This document shows, in pieces, positions 43,774 through 52,473 of a stretch of 64,000 nt of DNA. The DNA is from Gordonia neofelifaecis NRRL B-59395 (lineage in GTDB: Bacteria; Actinomycetota; Actinomycetes; Mycobacteriales; Mycobacteriaceae), in assembly GCF_000192435.1 (NCBI RefSeq), contig NZ_AEUD01000010.1, forward strand, positions 62,001-126,000, read 5' to 3'. Position 1 is the stretch's first letter. Each line of letters begins with the position of its first letter. The translations under genes were made by a program, and so were the position numbers. A model generated the notes under the pieces. It worked only from the letters and a program-made list of their open reading frames with translations, searched no databases and had not been told where the DNA came from.

Positions 43774-43950
43774 GTGGAGAACTCCTCGAGTGCGGTCGGA
43801 AACAGGTCGTTTGACCTCTATTGTACGGATCGACACACCCGGACCTCGTACCGATGCGGTGGCCGCGGTCATGGTGAACAATGGGATTTGAGGCTTAGTA
43901 CGGAAGCCGTCACGAGGGCTCCGGGCCGGTGTGAAGGAGAGCAGTCGCAA

Positions 43951-44817
43951 ATGAGCTTGATTCTGGTCGGCGTAGACGGATCGCCCGAATCGACGAATGC
44001 GGTTCGGTGGGCGGCGTCCGCGGCTGCGATCGAGGACCTCGACCTGAAGATCGTCGCCGCATACAGCTCAACCACCAGTGACTACGCGCCCGGCCTCGTC
44101 ATCCCGCAGGACGTGATCGACGCGATTCGCAGCGAAGCCACCGGGTTCGTGCAGGAGGCCGCGGCCGCCGCCCGCGAGGTGGCGCCCGACGTGAAGCTGA
44201 ACGGCTCGATCGTGGAGGGCGACGCGGCTCGAGTGCTGCTCGAGCTCGGCGAGAATGCACAGGTCACCGTGCTCGGAACCCGTGGTCTCAGCAGCGTCAA
44301 GGGCCTGTTCCTCGGTTCGGTCAGCACCAGTGTGGCCGCGCACTCGAAGGGCCGCGTGGTGATCGTGCCCGGCGGCGCGCTCGGCGGCGACGGACCCGTC
44401 GTGGTGGGCGTCGACGACTCCAAGATCAGCGATCCGGCCGTTGCCGAGGCCTACCGCCAGGCCGACCTCCGCAACAAGAAGCTGGTCGCCGTACACACCT
44501 GGACGCCGCTCGACGCCGACGCATTGCACGGCTTCGGTCTGGACGAGCAGGAGATCGACGAGATGTCGCAGCAGGCCGTCGAGGCGGTCGCCGAGCGCAT
44601 GGCCGGTTACAGCCAGGACTATCCGGACGTCGAGGTCGAGCGGGTGGTCGTGCCCGAGGAGCCGGCCAAGGCGATCCTCGACGCCGCGGGCGACGACGCG
44701 TCGCTGATCGTGATGGGCAGCCGCGGCCGTGGCGGTTTCACCGGACTGCTGCTCGGCTCGCGCAGCCAGAAGGTGCTGCATCACGCGCACGTCCCGGTGA
44801 TGATCGCGCGCCACTGA
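43951..44817 (+). CDS. Universal stress protein, two-domain
   Basis: This 288-residue protein has two tandem Usp domains. Each starts with an ILVGVDGS/VVVGVDDS strand and ends in an ATP-binding loop: GTRGLSSVKGLFLGSVSTSV near 110-130 and GSRGRGGFTGLLLGSRSQKV near 256-275. Mycobacterial tandem Usp proteins of this type bind ATP and accumulate in hypoxia or stationary phase. The ATG follows GAAGGAGAGCAGTCGCAA. I find no convincing DosR box upstream. A long hairpin ends the transcript 12 nt after the stop. Confidence 0.9.
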   Translation: MSLILVGVDGSPESTNAVRWAASAAAIEDLDLKIVAAYSSTTSDYAPGLVIPQDVIDAIRSEATGFVQEAAAAAREVAPDVKLNGSIVEGDAARVLLELGENAQVTVLGTRGLSSVKGLFLGSVSTSVAAHSKGRVVIVPGGALGGDGPVVVGVDDSKISDPAVAEAYRQADLRNKKLVAVHTWTPLDADALHGFGLDEQEIDEMSQQAVEAVAERMAGYSQDYPDVEVERVVVPEEPAKAILDAAGDDASLIVMGSRGRGGFTGLLLGSRSQKVLHHAHVPVMIARH

Positions 44818-44829
44818 GAACAGGTCTCG

Positions 44830-44880
44830 ATCAGCGGTGTTCGTGGGGACCACCCGGTGGTCACCACGAACACCGCTGAT
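44830..44880. terminator. Long near-perfect hairpin after the Usp gene
   Basis: ATCAGCGGTGTTCGTGG (44830-44846) pairs exactly with 44864-44880. After a G/A mismatch, GACCACC and GGTGGTC carry the stem on to a tight centre. About 23 bp are paired in all. Confidence 0.8.
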
Positions 44881-44935
44881 GTTTGCGGGGACGTGACGGG
44901 GCCGGCCACGGGCCTGTCGATAATCTGAGACCACA

Positions 44936-46159
44936 ATGAAGAACCTCCCCCGTGGACTGTGGATCCTGCTGATCGCGAACGCCGTGATCGCGCTCGGATT
45001 CGGTCTCATCGCACCGGCCCTGCCGATCTTCGCCAAGACCTTCGACGTCTCGTCGGCGGCTGCAGGCTTCGTGGTGTCGGCGTTCGCGCTGATGCGTCTG
45101 CTGTTCGCGCCCGCGGGCGGTCGTCTGGTCACGATCCTCGGCGAGCGCAAGATCTACCTGACCGGACTGCTGATCGTCGCGCTCAGCACCGCGGCGTGCG
45201 CCTTCGCACAGAGTTACTGGCAACTGCTGGTGTTCCGCGCGGCGGGCGGCATCGGGTCCACCATGTTCACGGTGTCGGCGATGGCACTTCTCATCCGACT
45301 GTCGCCGCAGGAGGTCCGCGGTCGGGCGTCGGGCTACTTCTCGGCCGGTTTCCTGGTCGGCAACCTCACCGGTCCGCTGATCGGCGCGGCCCTGGTGGAC
45401 TTCGGGCTCCGACTGCCGTTCGTGGTCTACGCGATCGCCCTCCTCATCGCGACGGTGGTGGTCGCGACGTTCATGCCGCCGCCGCCCGAGGCGGTGCCTG
45501 CGCCGGGAGGCGACTCCGACGACTCGGGTCTGCTCGCGGCGCCGTCGTTCCTCTCCTCGCTGAAGCTCCGCGAGTACCGCGCCATCCTGACCTCCAATTT
45601 CGCGCAGGGCTGGGCGTCGATGGGGGTGCGCGTCGCGCTGGTGCCGATCTTCGTCCAGGACGGCCTCGGTTACGGCACCGCGTGGGCGGGCATCATTCTG
45701 GCCTGTTACGCGGCGGGCAACATGATCGCGATCCTGGTGTCCGGCAGACTGTCGGACCGCTACGGGCGACGGCCGGTGATGATCCCCGGGCTCGTCGTAG
45801 CTGCGGCGGGCACGCTGGCGCTCGGCTACTCGCCGGGCATCTGGGTCGCACTCGGGTTGACGGCGGTCGCCGGTCTGGGATCGGGCCTGTTCGCCCCCAC
45901 CCACCAGGCGGCTCTCGGCGACATGCTGGCGGGTCGGCGTCGCGGCGGTTCGGCACTGGCCGCCTACGGCATGGCCTCCGACCTCGGCGCGGTGTCGGGA
46001 CCGATCGTCACCGGGGTGATCGCGGACACCGTCGGCTTCGGCCCGGCGTTCCTGGTGACCGGCGGGGTGGTCGTGCTCGCGCTCGTGATGTGGCTCGTGG
46101 TGCCGCGCGAGATCACGACCAGCTCGGCAACCAGATCTGCTGACCCCATTCGACGTTAG
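44936..46159 (+). CDS. MFS transporter
   Basis: The 407-residue major-facilitator protein has twelve helices in two halves. The motif-A-like loop appears in the second half as GRLSDRYGRRPVMIPGLV, and GGIGSTMFTVSAMALLIRLSPQEVRGRASGYFSAGFLVGNLTGPLIGAAL is typical of drug/proton antiporters (DHA1). It probably exports a drug-like or metabolic compound, with unknown substrate. A TAATCT -10 lies 9 nt before the ATG. Its 3' end overlaps the end of the convergent pmt gene by 47 nt. Confidence 0.87.
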   Translation: MKNLPRGLWILLIANAVIALGFGLIAPALPIFAKTFDVSSAAAGFVVSAFALMRLLFAPAGGRLVTILGERKIYLTGLLIVALSTAACAFAQSYWQLLVFRAAGGIGSTMFTVSAMALLIRLSPQEVRGRASGYFSAGFLVGNLTGPLIGAALVDFGLRLPFVVYAIALLIATVVVATFMPPPPEAVPAPGGDSDDSGLLAAPSFLSSLKLREYRAILTSNFAQGWASMGVRVALVPIFVQDGLGYGTAWAGIILACYAAGNMIAILVSGRLSDRYGRRPVMIPGLVVAAAGTLALGYSPGIWVALGLTAVAGLGSGLFAPTHQAALGDMLAGRRRGGSALAAYGMASDLGAVSGPIVTGVIADTVGFGPAFLVTGGVVVLALVMWLVVPREITTSSATRSADPIRR

Positions 46160-47687
46160 AGATCGGGGCGCCGATCAGGATCGGCCAGAGCCACACGAAG
46201 TTCGCGATCACCAGCGCGACGTAGACCGAGACCACGAGCACGCTGATCAGCCGTCTCTCCGAGCCGGCGCCGCGGGGCGCCGCGCTCAGCAGGTCCCCGC
46301 AGGCCAGGGCCAGCCCCATCACCAGGAAGGGTGCCATCGCGGTGGCGTAGAAGAAGTACATCTGACGATCGATGTCACCGAACCACGGCAGGACCGCCGC
46401 TCCGTAGGCGACGAGGACCGCCGCGTAGCGCCAGTCCCGGCGCGAGACGATCCGCCACAGTCCCCACGCGATCATCGGCAGCGCCAGCCACCAGAGGGCG
46501 GGGGTGCCGATCAGCATCTGGGCGCGGACGCAGTCCGACCCGCCGCACTGGTCGGGACCGTAGGAGATCGCGTACAGCATCGGTCGCAGACCCATCGGCC
46601 ACGTCCACGGCTTCGACTCCCACGGATGATGGTTGCCCGCGGCATTCGTGAGGCCGGCGTGGAACTCGAGGATGCCCGACTCGTAGTACCAGAACGACCG
46701 CGCCGCCGCGGGCACCCAGGAGAACGGTCCGTCGGTGCCGACCTTCTCGCCGACGACGTAACGGAACACCGACGTCTCCGACGAGAACCACGGCGCGAAG
46801 CTCGCGAGATAGATGAGGAAGGGCATCAAGCCGAGCGAGGCCGCGGACGGGATCACGTCGCGGCGCAGCACCCCGGCCCACGGGCGCTGCACGTGATACG
46901 CCCGGCGCGCGGCGACGTCGAATCCGAGCGAGAGGAGGGTGAAGAAGATGACGAAGTAGGCGCCCGACCACTTCACCCCGCATGCCAGGCCGAGCATCAC
47001 CCCCGCGGTGAAGCGGTACCAGCGGAACCCGAACCGCGGGCCGAACGGCGAGTCGTCGATCCGTCCCTGCTGCCAGACACGGTGCATCCGCTCGCGCATC
47101 TGGTCGCGGTCGGCGATCAACGCGGCGAAGGCGAGCAGGATGAACAGGATCTGAAAGATGTCGAGCATGCCCATCCGGGACTGGACGAACAGCACGCCCT
47201 CGCAGATCGCGAAGACGCCCGCGATGGCGCCGATCAGGGTCGAGCGACTCATTCGCCGGACCGCCAGGTACACCGCGAGCACGATGATCACTCCCGACAC
47301 CGCGGACATGAACCGCCAGCCCATCGGGTTGTAGCCGAACATCCACTCGCCGGCCGCCAGGATCCACTTGCCGATCGGCGGATGGACGACGAGGCCGTAT
47401 GCCGGGTTGTCCTCGATGAAGTTGTCGCCGGTCAGGACCTGCCAGCCCTGCGGGACGTAGTGCTTCTCGTCGAAGACCGGTGTGCCGCTGTCGGTCGGAT
47501 TCTGCAGATCCCAGAACCGGGTGGCGACCGCGATGAGGACCAGGATCGCGCCGACCACCGTGCCGCGCAGGCGGTCGGTGGCACCGAATACCGGTTCGGG
47601 GACCTGCGGACCGGGCGCCGTGCCGAGGTCTTCGGTGAGCGCGCGGTCTTCGACTGTCGCACGGTCGATCATGGCGGCGGGGGTCAC
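46113..47687 (-). CDS. pmt: Dolichyl-phosphate-mannose-protein mannosyltransferase
   Basis: The 524-residue GT39/GT-C membrane enzyme transfers mannose from polyprenyl-phosphate-mannose to Ser/Thr of exported proteins at the outer face of the cytoplasmic membrane. Features are the catalytic DE in TPVFDEKHYVPQGWQVL of the first loop, VVHPPIGKWILAAGEW, about eleven helices, and the FHAGLTNAAGNHHPWESKPWTWP loop. It is the orthologue of M. tuberculosis Rv1002c, next to rsmI as here. The GTG start at 47687 is set by a leaderless TACCAT. The stop overlaps the convergent MFS gene. Confidence 0.92.
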   Translation of the reverse strand: MTPAAMIDRATVEDRALTEDLGTAPGPQVPEPVFGATDRLRGTVVGAILVLIAVATRFWDLQNPTDSGTPVFDEKHYVPQGWQVLTGDNFIEDNPAYGLVVHPPIGKWILAAGEWMFGYNPMGWRFMSAVSGVIIVLAVYLAVRRMSRSTLIGAIAGVFAICEGVLFVQSRMGMLDIFQILFILLAFAALIADRDQMRERMHRVWQQGRIDDSPFGPRFGFRWYRFTAGVMLGLACGVKWSGAYFVIFFTLLSLGFDVAARRAYHVQRPWAGVLRRDVIPSAASLGLMPFLIYLASFAPWFSSETSVFRYVVGEKVGTDGPFSWVPAAARSFWYYESGILEFHAGLTNAAGNHHPWESKPWTWPMGLRPMLYAISYGPDQCGGSDCVRAQMLIGTPALWWLALPMIAWGLWRIVSRRDWRYAAVLVAYGAAVLPWFGDIDRQMYFFYATAMAPFLVMGLALACGDLLSAAPRGAGSERRLISVLVVSVYVALVIANFVWLWPILIGAPISNVEWGQQIWLPSWS

Positions 47688-47694
47688 CTGTGCG

Positions 47695-47716
47695 ATGGTA
47701 GCCGGATCAGTAGTCT
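47695..47716. promoter_or_regulatory. Back-to-back leaderless promoters of pmt and rsmI
   Basis: TACCAT on the minus strand (47695-47700) is 7 nt from the pmt GTG. TAGTCT on the plus strand (47711-47716) is 6 nt from the rsmI GTG. The two -10 boxes are only 10 bp apart, so the polymerases must share or compete for this site. Confidence 0.55.
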
Positions 47717-47722
47717 GAGTCG

Positions 47723-48616
47723 GTGACCAGTAGTGACCCGGGGACGGGCGGACCCGAGCCGAAGACCAGCGGAAGCGGCGCGGGGCGGTTGGTCCTGGCC
47801 GGGACACCGATGGGACAGGCGGGTGATGCGTCGCCGCGACTCCGCGAGGCCCTGGGATCGGCGGACATCGTCGCCGCGGAGGACACCCGACGCACCCGGG
47901 CGCTCGCCACCGCGCTCGACGTCGAGATCACCGGCCGCCTGCTCAGCTACTACGACCAGGTCGAGGCCGCACGCACGCCCGGACTCGTCGAGGCGATCAG
48001 CGGCGGCGCGACGGTGCTCCTCGTGACCGATGCCGGGATGCCGTCGGTCAGCGACCCCGGATACCGGCTCGTCGTCGCCTGCGCGGACGCCGACCTGCCC
48101 ATCACCTGCCTGCCGGGCCCGTCGGCCGTCACTACCGCGCTGGCGCTGTCGGCGATGCCGTCGGAGCGGTTCTGCTTCGACGGGTTCGCACCGCGCAAAC
48201 GGGGCGCGAGGCAGGACTGGCTGGCTGAGCTGCGGACCCAGCCCCGCACGGTCGTCTTCTTCGAATCCCCGCACCGGCTGGCGCAGACCCTCGCCGACGC
48301 CGCAGCGGTGCTCGGACCGGACCGGCGCGCCGCCGTCTGCCGTGAGCTCACCAAGACGTACGAGGAGGTACGGCGCGGCGGGCTGGCAGAGCTCGCCGAC
48401 TGGGCCGCGGGCGGCGTCAAGGGAGAGATCACCGTCGTCGTCGCCGGGGCGGCCGCGATCGACGAGAACGTCGGCATCGACGACGTCGTCGAGCGCGCGC
48501 AGCGTCTCGCGGACGACGGAATGCGGCTCAAGGACGCCTGTGCGCAGGCCGCGACGGGCACGCCCTTCTCGCGCCGGGACGTCTATCAGGCGGTGCTCGC
48601 CGCGCGCCACGAGTGA
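47723..48616 (+). CDS. rsmI: 16S rRNA (cytidine-1402-2'-O)-methyltransferase
   Basis: The 297-residue SAM-dependent enzyme of the tetrapyrrole-methylase fold methylates the ribose of C1402 in the ribosomal P site. The diagnostic blocks are VLAGTPMGQAGDASPRLREALGSADIVAAEDTRR, VLLVTDAGMPSVSDPGYRLVVAC, CLPGPSAVTTALALSAMPSERFCFDGFAPRK and the ELTKTYEEVRRG segment. GTG start at 47723 from its own leaderless promoter. Its position divergent from pmt is conserved in mycobacteria. The TDT transporter gene follows after 10 nt. Confidence 0.94.
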   Translation: MTSSDPGTGGPEPKTSGSGAGRLVLAGTPMGQAGDASPRLREALGSADIVAAEDTRRTRALATALDVEITGRLLSYYDQVEAARTPGLVEAISGGATVLLVTDAGMPSVSDPGYRLVVACADADLPITCLPGPSAVTTALALSAMPSERFCFDGFAPRKRGARQDWLAELRTQPRTVVFFESPHRLAQTLADAAAVLGPDRRAAVCRELTKTYEEVRRGGLAELADWAAGGVKGEITVVVAGAAAIDENVGIDDVVERAQRLADDGMRLKDACAQAATGTPFSRRDVYQAVLAARHE

Positions 48617-48626
48617 CGGCCGCCCC

Positions 48627-49679
48627 GTGACCGCACTCGACAGGACGATCCGTGGCCTCGCGCCCGCCTACTTCTCCATGGTCATGGCGACGGGCATCGT
48701 GTCGATCGCGGTGAACGTGGAGGGCCTGCATCGATTGTCGGCGGTGCTGATGTGGGTCGCGGGCATCGCGTACGTCGTCCTGATCCTGCTGAATGCCGTG
48801 CGTCTGGTCCGGTATCGGCACGCGGTGGCGACCGACCTGCGGATCCCGCAGCGGACGTTCGGCTTCTTCACCCTGGTCGCGGCAACCGGCGTGCTCGGCG
48901 CCCGGCTGGTGCAGGACGGCTACCTCACGGCCGCGTCGATCCTCCTCGTCGTGACCGCACTGCTGTGGCTGGTGCTCGGCTACGCGCTGCCGCCGCTGGC
49001 GTTCACCGCACGCGAGGGGATGTCGCAGCTGGAGCGTGCCGACGGCACGTGGTTCCTATGGGTGGTCGCGACGCAGTCGGTCGCCGTCCTCGCCGCCGCG
49101 ATCCAGCCGCACGTCACCGTCGGCCAGGCCGAGCTCGCGCTGCTCGCGGTGCTGTGCTGGGCGGTGGGCGTCTTTCTGTACGTGGCGGTCGCGCTGTTCG
49201 TCGCCTCCCGGATCTTCATGCACCATCCCGCACCCGACCAACTCGGCGGCGCCTACTGGATCGCGATGGGCGCGACGGCGATCACCGTGGTCGCGGGTGC
49301 GAACATCGGGGCGATGGCCGACGTCCCGGTGCTGAGCACGGTACGCGGCACCATCGAGGCCGGGTCGGTGTTGTTCTGGGCGTTCGGCACCTGGCTGATC
49401 CCGCCGCTGGTCTTCGCCGGGTATTGGCGTCATGTCCGGCACCGGGTTCCGCTCCGCTACGACGTCTCGCTGTGGGCGATCGTGTTCCCGCTGGCGATGT
49501 ACGGCGTCGGCTGCCACCAGATCGGTTCGGTCAACGATCTGCCGCTGCTCGAGAATCTCGGGCTGGTCGAGATCTGGATCGCGATCGTCGCCTGGGTGCT
49601 GACCTTCTGCGGTTTCGTCGCCTCGCTGGTCGGCCGGCGTCCGCGGCTGATGCCGAGGCGCGCTCCGAGCCGGCCCTGA
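48627..49679 (+). CDS. TDT family transporter (TehA/Mae1 type)
   Basis: The 350-residue protein has ten predicted helices and matches the tellurite-resistance/dicarboxylate transporter family: IRGLAPAYFSMVMATGIVSIAV at the start, ADGTWFLWVVATQSVAVLAA in the middle, AYWIAMGATAITVVAGANI, and VSLWAIVFPLAMYGVGCHQIG. Members pass anions, malate or sulfite, with a gating Phe in the pore, and the substrate here is unknown. The GTG at 48627 starts 10 nt after rsmI, so they may share a transcript. It ends 11 nt from the convergent pabB. Confidence 0.83.
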   Translation: MTALDRTIRGLAPAYFSMVMATGIVSIAVNVEGLHRLSAVLMWVAGIAYVVLILLNAVRLVRYRHAVATDLRIPQRTFGFFTLVAATGVLGARLVQDGYLTAASILLVVTALLWLVLGYALPPLAFTAREGMSQLERADGTWFLWVVATQSVAVLAAAIQPHVTVGQAELALLAVLCWAVGVFLYVAVALFVASRIFMHHPAPDQLGGAYWIAMGATAITVVAGANIGAMADVPVLSTVRGTIEAGSVLFWAFGTWLIPPLVFAGYWRHVRHRVPLRYDVSLWAIVFPLAMYGVGCHQIGSVNDLPLLENLGLVEIWIAIVAWVLTFCGFVASLVGRRPRLMPRRAPSRP

Positions 49680-49690
49680 CGACACCCGCA

Positions 49691-50854
49691 TCATCGGCGA
49701 GGATCGAAGCCGACGATCGAGGACGCCTTGTCCAGGCACTCGTGCCACTCCGCTTCGGGGGAGGAGTCGATGGTGATCCCGCCGCCGACGCCGAGCGTGA
49801 GGGCCCCGTCCGGCGTCGCGGACACGGTGCGGATCGCGACGTTCAGGTCGAGCAGTCCGTCCGGACCGGCGATTCCGACCGCGCCGCAGTAGACGCCGCG
49901 GGCGTGCTCCTCCCAGCCGGCGAGCAGGTCGGCGGCGCGGATCTTGGGCGTCCCGGTCACCGATGCGGGCGGGAACGTGGCATCGAGCAGTTCGTCGTTG
50001 CCGACCGCGGCCGGCAGGTCCGCCGCCACCGTCGACACCAGATGCCAGACGCCGGGTGCGCCGACGACGGTCAGCAGGTCGGGCACCGTCACCGATCCGG
50101 TCCGTGCGACGCGGCCGAGGTCGTTGCGTACGAGGTCGACGATCATCACGTTCTCCGCGACGTCCTTGGTGGAGGCCGCCAGGTGTGCGGGATCGGCGCT
50201 CGCGGGCAGCGTCCCCTTGATCGGCGACGACGTCACCCGACCGCCGCGGCGATCGAGGAACGACTCCGGACTGAAGCTGGCGATCGATCCCCAGTCACCC
50301 GCCAGCCACGCGGATTTGGCCGGCGCGGTCGCGGCGGCGATGTCGGTGAAGAAGTCCAACGGACGGCCATCGAGGCGCCCGTCGAACCGAGTGCACACGC
50401 AGGCCTGATAGACCTCGCCCGCGGCGATCGCCTCGAGACACCTTTGAACCGCGGAGATGTGGCGGTCGCGGTCCGGGACCGTCCACTCCGCGTGCCAGGC
50501 CGCAGCGCGGCGCGGTGCGTCGAGCGCCGCTGCGGTCCACTCGGGTTGCGGCGCCCCCGAGACGCTCACCCACGACCACCGTCCATCGGCGAGTTTCAGC
50601 ACGCCGTCGACCGTCCCGCCCACGACTGTGGGCAGCGGCGACTCGTCCGTGCGCACCGGGAAGCTGAGCGCTCCGAACCAGAACGCGTCCGGCCGGTCGG
50701 GCGGCAGTGTGCCCGCGGTCAGCTCGACCGACGGTGCGATGACCGCATCGGCATCGGCCCAGTCGCCGATCAACCCGGCGGGACCGGGCAGGCCGCGTTC
50801 GCGGGTCGCCGCGTCGAGCGCGTGCAGGACGTCGAGCGCGGTGTGCGCGGTCAT
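49691..50854 (-). CDS. pabB: Aminodeoxychorismate synthase component I
   Basis: This 387-residue chorismate-utilising enzyme makes 4-amino-4-deoxychorismate for folate. Conserved blocks are [79 protein letters not shown] and [12 protein letters not shown]. The PIKGT Lys-Gly-Thr is expected in PabB and differs from the anthranilate synthase Ala-Gly-Thr. The ATG overlaps the stop of metG (ATGA), a coupling also expected from the mycobacterial gene order (Rv1005c-Rv1007c). Confidence 0.9.
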   Translation of the reverse strand: MTAHTALDVLHALDAATRERGLPGPAGLIGDWADADAVIAPSVELTAGTLPPDRPDAFWFGALSFPVRTDESPLPTVVGGTVDGVLKLADGRWSWVSVSGAPQPEWTAAALDAPRRAAAWHAEWTVPDRDRHISAVQRCLEAIAAGEVYQACVCTRFDGRLDGRPLDFFTDIAAATAPAKSAWLAGDWGSIASFSPESFLDRRGGRVTSSPIKGTLPASADPAHLAASTKDVAENVMIVDLVRNDLGRVARTGSVTVPDLLTVVGAPGVWHLVSTVAADLPAAVGNDELLDATFPPASVTGTPKIRAADLLAGWEEHARGVYCGAVGIAGPDGLLDLNVAIRTVSATPDGALTLGVGGGITIDSSPEAEWHECLDKASSIVGFDPRR

Positions 50855-52422
50855 GCCTGCGCGGCGGGGCTCTCCTGGCGCGGGAACACCGGCGTCGGCT
50901 TCGGCAGCTCGGCGCCGACCGCCAGCCGGTCGACGACGGCGGTGAACTGCCGGTTCTCGTCGCCGGACGGGACGGCGAGCAGGTCGAGCAGCGTCGCGGT
51001 CGACTGCGGCATCACCGGCTGGACCAGGACGGTCACGATGCGCACCACCTCGGCGCACACGTAGAGCACGGTGCCGGTGCGGTCGAGGTCGGTCTTGGCG
51101 AGCTTCCACGGCTCCTGCGCCGAGACGTACCGGTTCGCATCGGCGAGCACCGTCCACACCGCCTCCAGGCCGAGGTGGATCGACTGCTTGTCGAACTGTT
51201 CGCGGACCTTCGGCAGGAGTGCGTCGGCGGCGTCGAGCAGGGCGCGGTCGGCGTCGGTGAACTCACCGGGCTGCGGCACGCGCGATTCGAAGTACTTGCC
51301 GATCATGCTCAGCGTCCGCTGCGCGAGGTTGCCGTACTCGTTGGCGAGATCGGCGTTGTTCCGCGCGACGATCGCATCGGCGGAGTACGAGCCGTCCTGG
51401 CCGTACGACACTTCGCGCAGGAAGAAGTAGCGAACGGCGTCGAGGCCGAACTGCTCCACCAGTTCGTGCGGATCGACGACGTTGCCGATCGACTTGCTCA
51501 TCTTCTCGCCGCGGTTGAACAGGAAGCCGTGCGCGAACACGCGCCTGGGTACCTCGAGGCCCGCGCTCATCAGGAAGGCCGGCCAGTACACGCAGTGGAA
51601 CCGGATGATGTCCTTGCCGATGATGTGCAGGTCCGCGGGCCAGTAGCGGGACAGCGTCTGCTCGTCGTCGGGGAAGCCGACTCCGGTCAGGTAGTTGGTG
51701 AGGGCGTCGACCCACACGTACATGACGTGGTCCGGAGCGCCCGGCACCTTGACACCCCAGTCGAACGTGGTCCGCGAGATCGACAAGTCGTTGAGGCCGC
51801 CGGCGACGAAGCTGCGGACCTCGTTGCGCCGGACGTCGGGTCCGATGAACTCGGGATGCTCGTCGTACAGGGCGAGCAGCCGATCCTGATAGTTCGACAG
51901 GCGGAAGAAGTAGGTCTGCTCCTCGGTCCAGGTGAGGACGTGGCCGTTCTCCGTTGCGACGCGCCTGCCGTCGGCGTCGACAGTGGTCTCGTCCTCGGTG
52001 AAGAAGGCCTCGTCGCGCACGTCGTACCAACCGGCGTACGAGTCCAGGTAGATGTCGCCCGCGGCCTCCATCCGCTTCCAGATCTCCTCCGACGCCCGGT
52101 GGTGATCGGTGTCGGTGGTGCGGATGAACCGGCTCAGGTCGGTGCCGAGCGCCATGTGGAGAGCCTCGAACCGATCGGAGTTGGTCTTGGCGAGCTCAGC
52201 GGTGGAGACGCCCTCCTTCTCCGCGGTCTGCTGCATCTTCTGACCGTGCTCGTCGGTGCCCGACTGGAAGCGGACGTCGAAGCCGTCCAGCGCTTTGAAC
52301 CGCGCGAGCACGTCCGCCGAGATGAACTCGTAGGCGTGCCCGATGTGCGGGGCGCCGTTCGGGTACGCGATGGCGGTGGTGATGTAGAAGGGCGACGACG
52401 CGCCAAAGGACTCGCTCGGCAT
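50851..52422 (-). CDS. metG: Methionine-tRNA ligase
   Basis: The 523-residue class I synthetase charges initiator and elongator tRNA-Met. The HIGH motif is [14 protein letters not shown] at residues 20-33, the KMSKS motif is [14 protein letters not shown] near 300, and the anticodon-binding helices run through [15 protein letters not shown] and [13 protein letters not shown]. It has no C-terminal tRNA-binding domain, as in mycobacterial MetS. TACAAT lies 9 nt upstream of the ATG, so the leader is very short. A 1395-residue open frame on the other strand across this gene is only codon-bias shadow. Confidence 0.95.
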   Translation of the reverse strand: MPSESFGASSPFYITTAIAYPNGAPHIGHAYEFISADVLARFKALDGFDVRFQSGTDEHGQKMQQTAEKEGVSTAELAKTNSDRFEALHMALGTDLSRFIRTTDTDHHRASEEIWKRMEAAGDIYLDSYAGWYDVRDEAFFTEDETTVDADGRRVATENGHVLTWTEEQTYFFRLSNYQDRLLALYDEHPEFIGPDVRRNEVRSFVAGGLNDLSISRTTFDWGVKVPGAPDHVMYVWVDALTNYLTGVGFPDDEQTLSRYWPADLHIIGKDIIRFHCVYWPAFLMSAGLEVPRRVFAHGFLFNRGEKMSKSIGNVVDPHELVEQFGLDAVRYFFLREVSYGQDGSYSADAIVARNNADLANEYGNLAQRTLSMIGKYFESRVPQPGEFTDADRALLDAADALLPKVREQFDKQSIHLGLEAVWTVLADANRYVSAQEPWKLAKTDLDRTGTVLYVCAEVVRIVTVLVQPVMPQSTATLLDLLAVPSGDENRQFTAVVDRLAVGAELPKPTPVFPRQESPAAQA

Positions 52423-52473
52423 AATGCGTCGATTGTACGTGCGGGGCCCTCGACCACCACACCAGCGGTCGCG

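Noticed and set aside
43796-43950. DosR-type box before the universal stress gene
   Set aside because: The only candidate lacks the GGGACT/AGTCCC arms of the motif. The match is too weak to report as a site.
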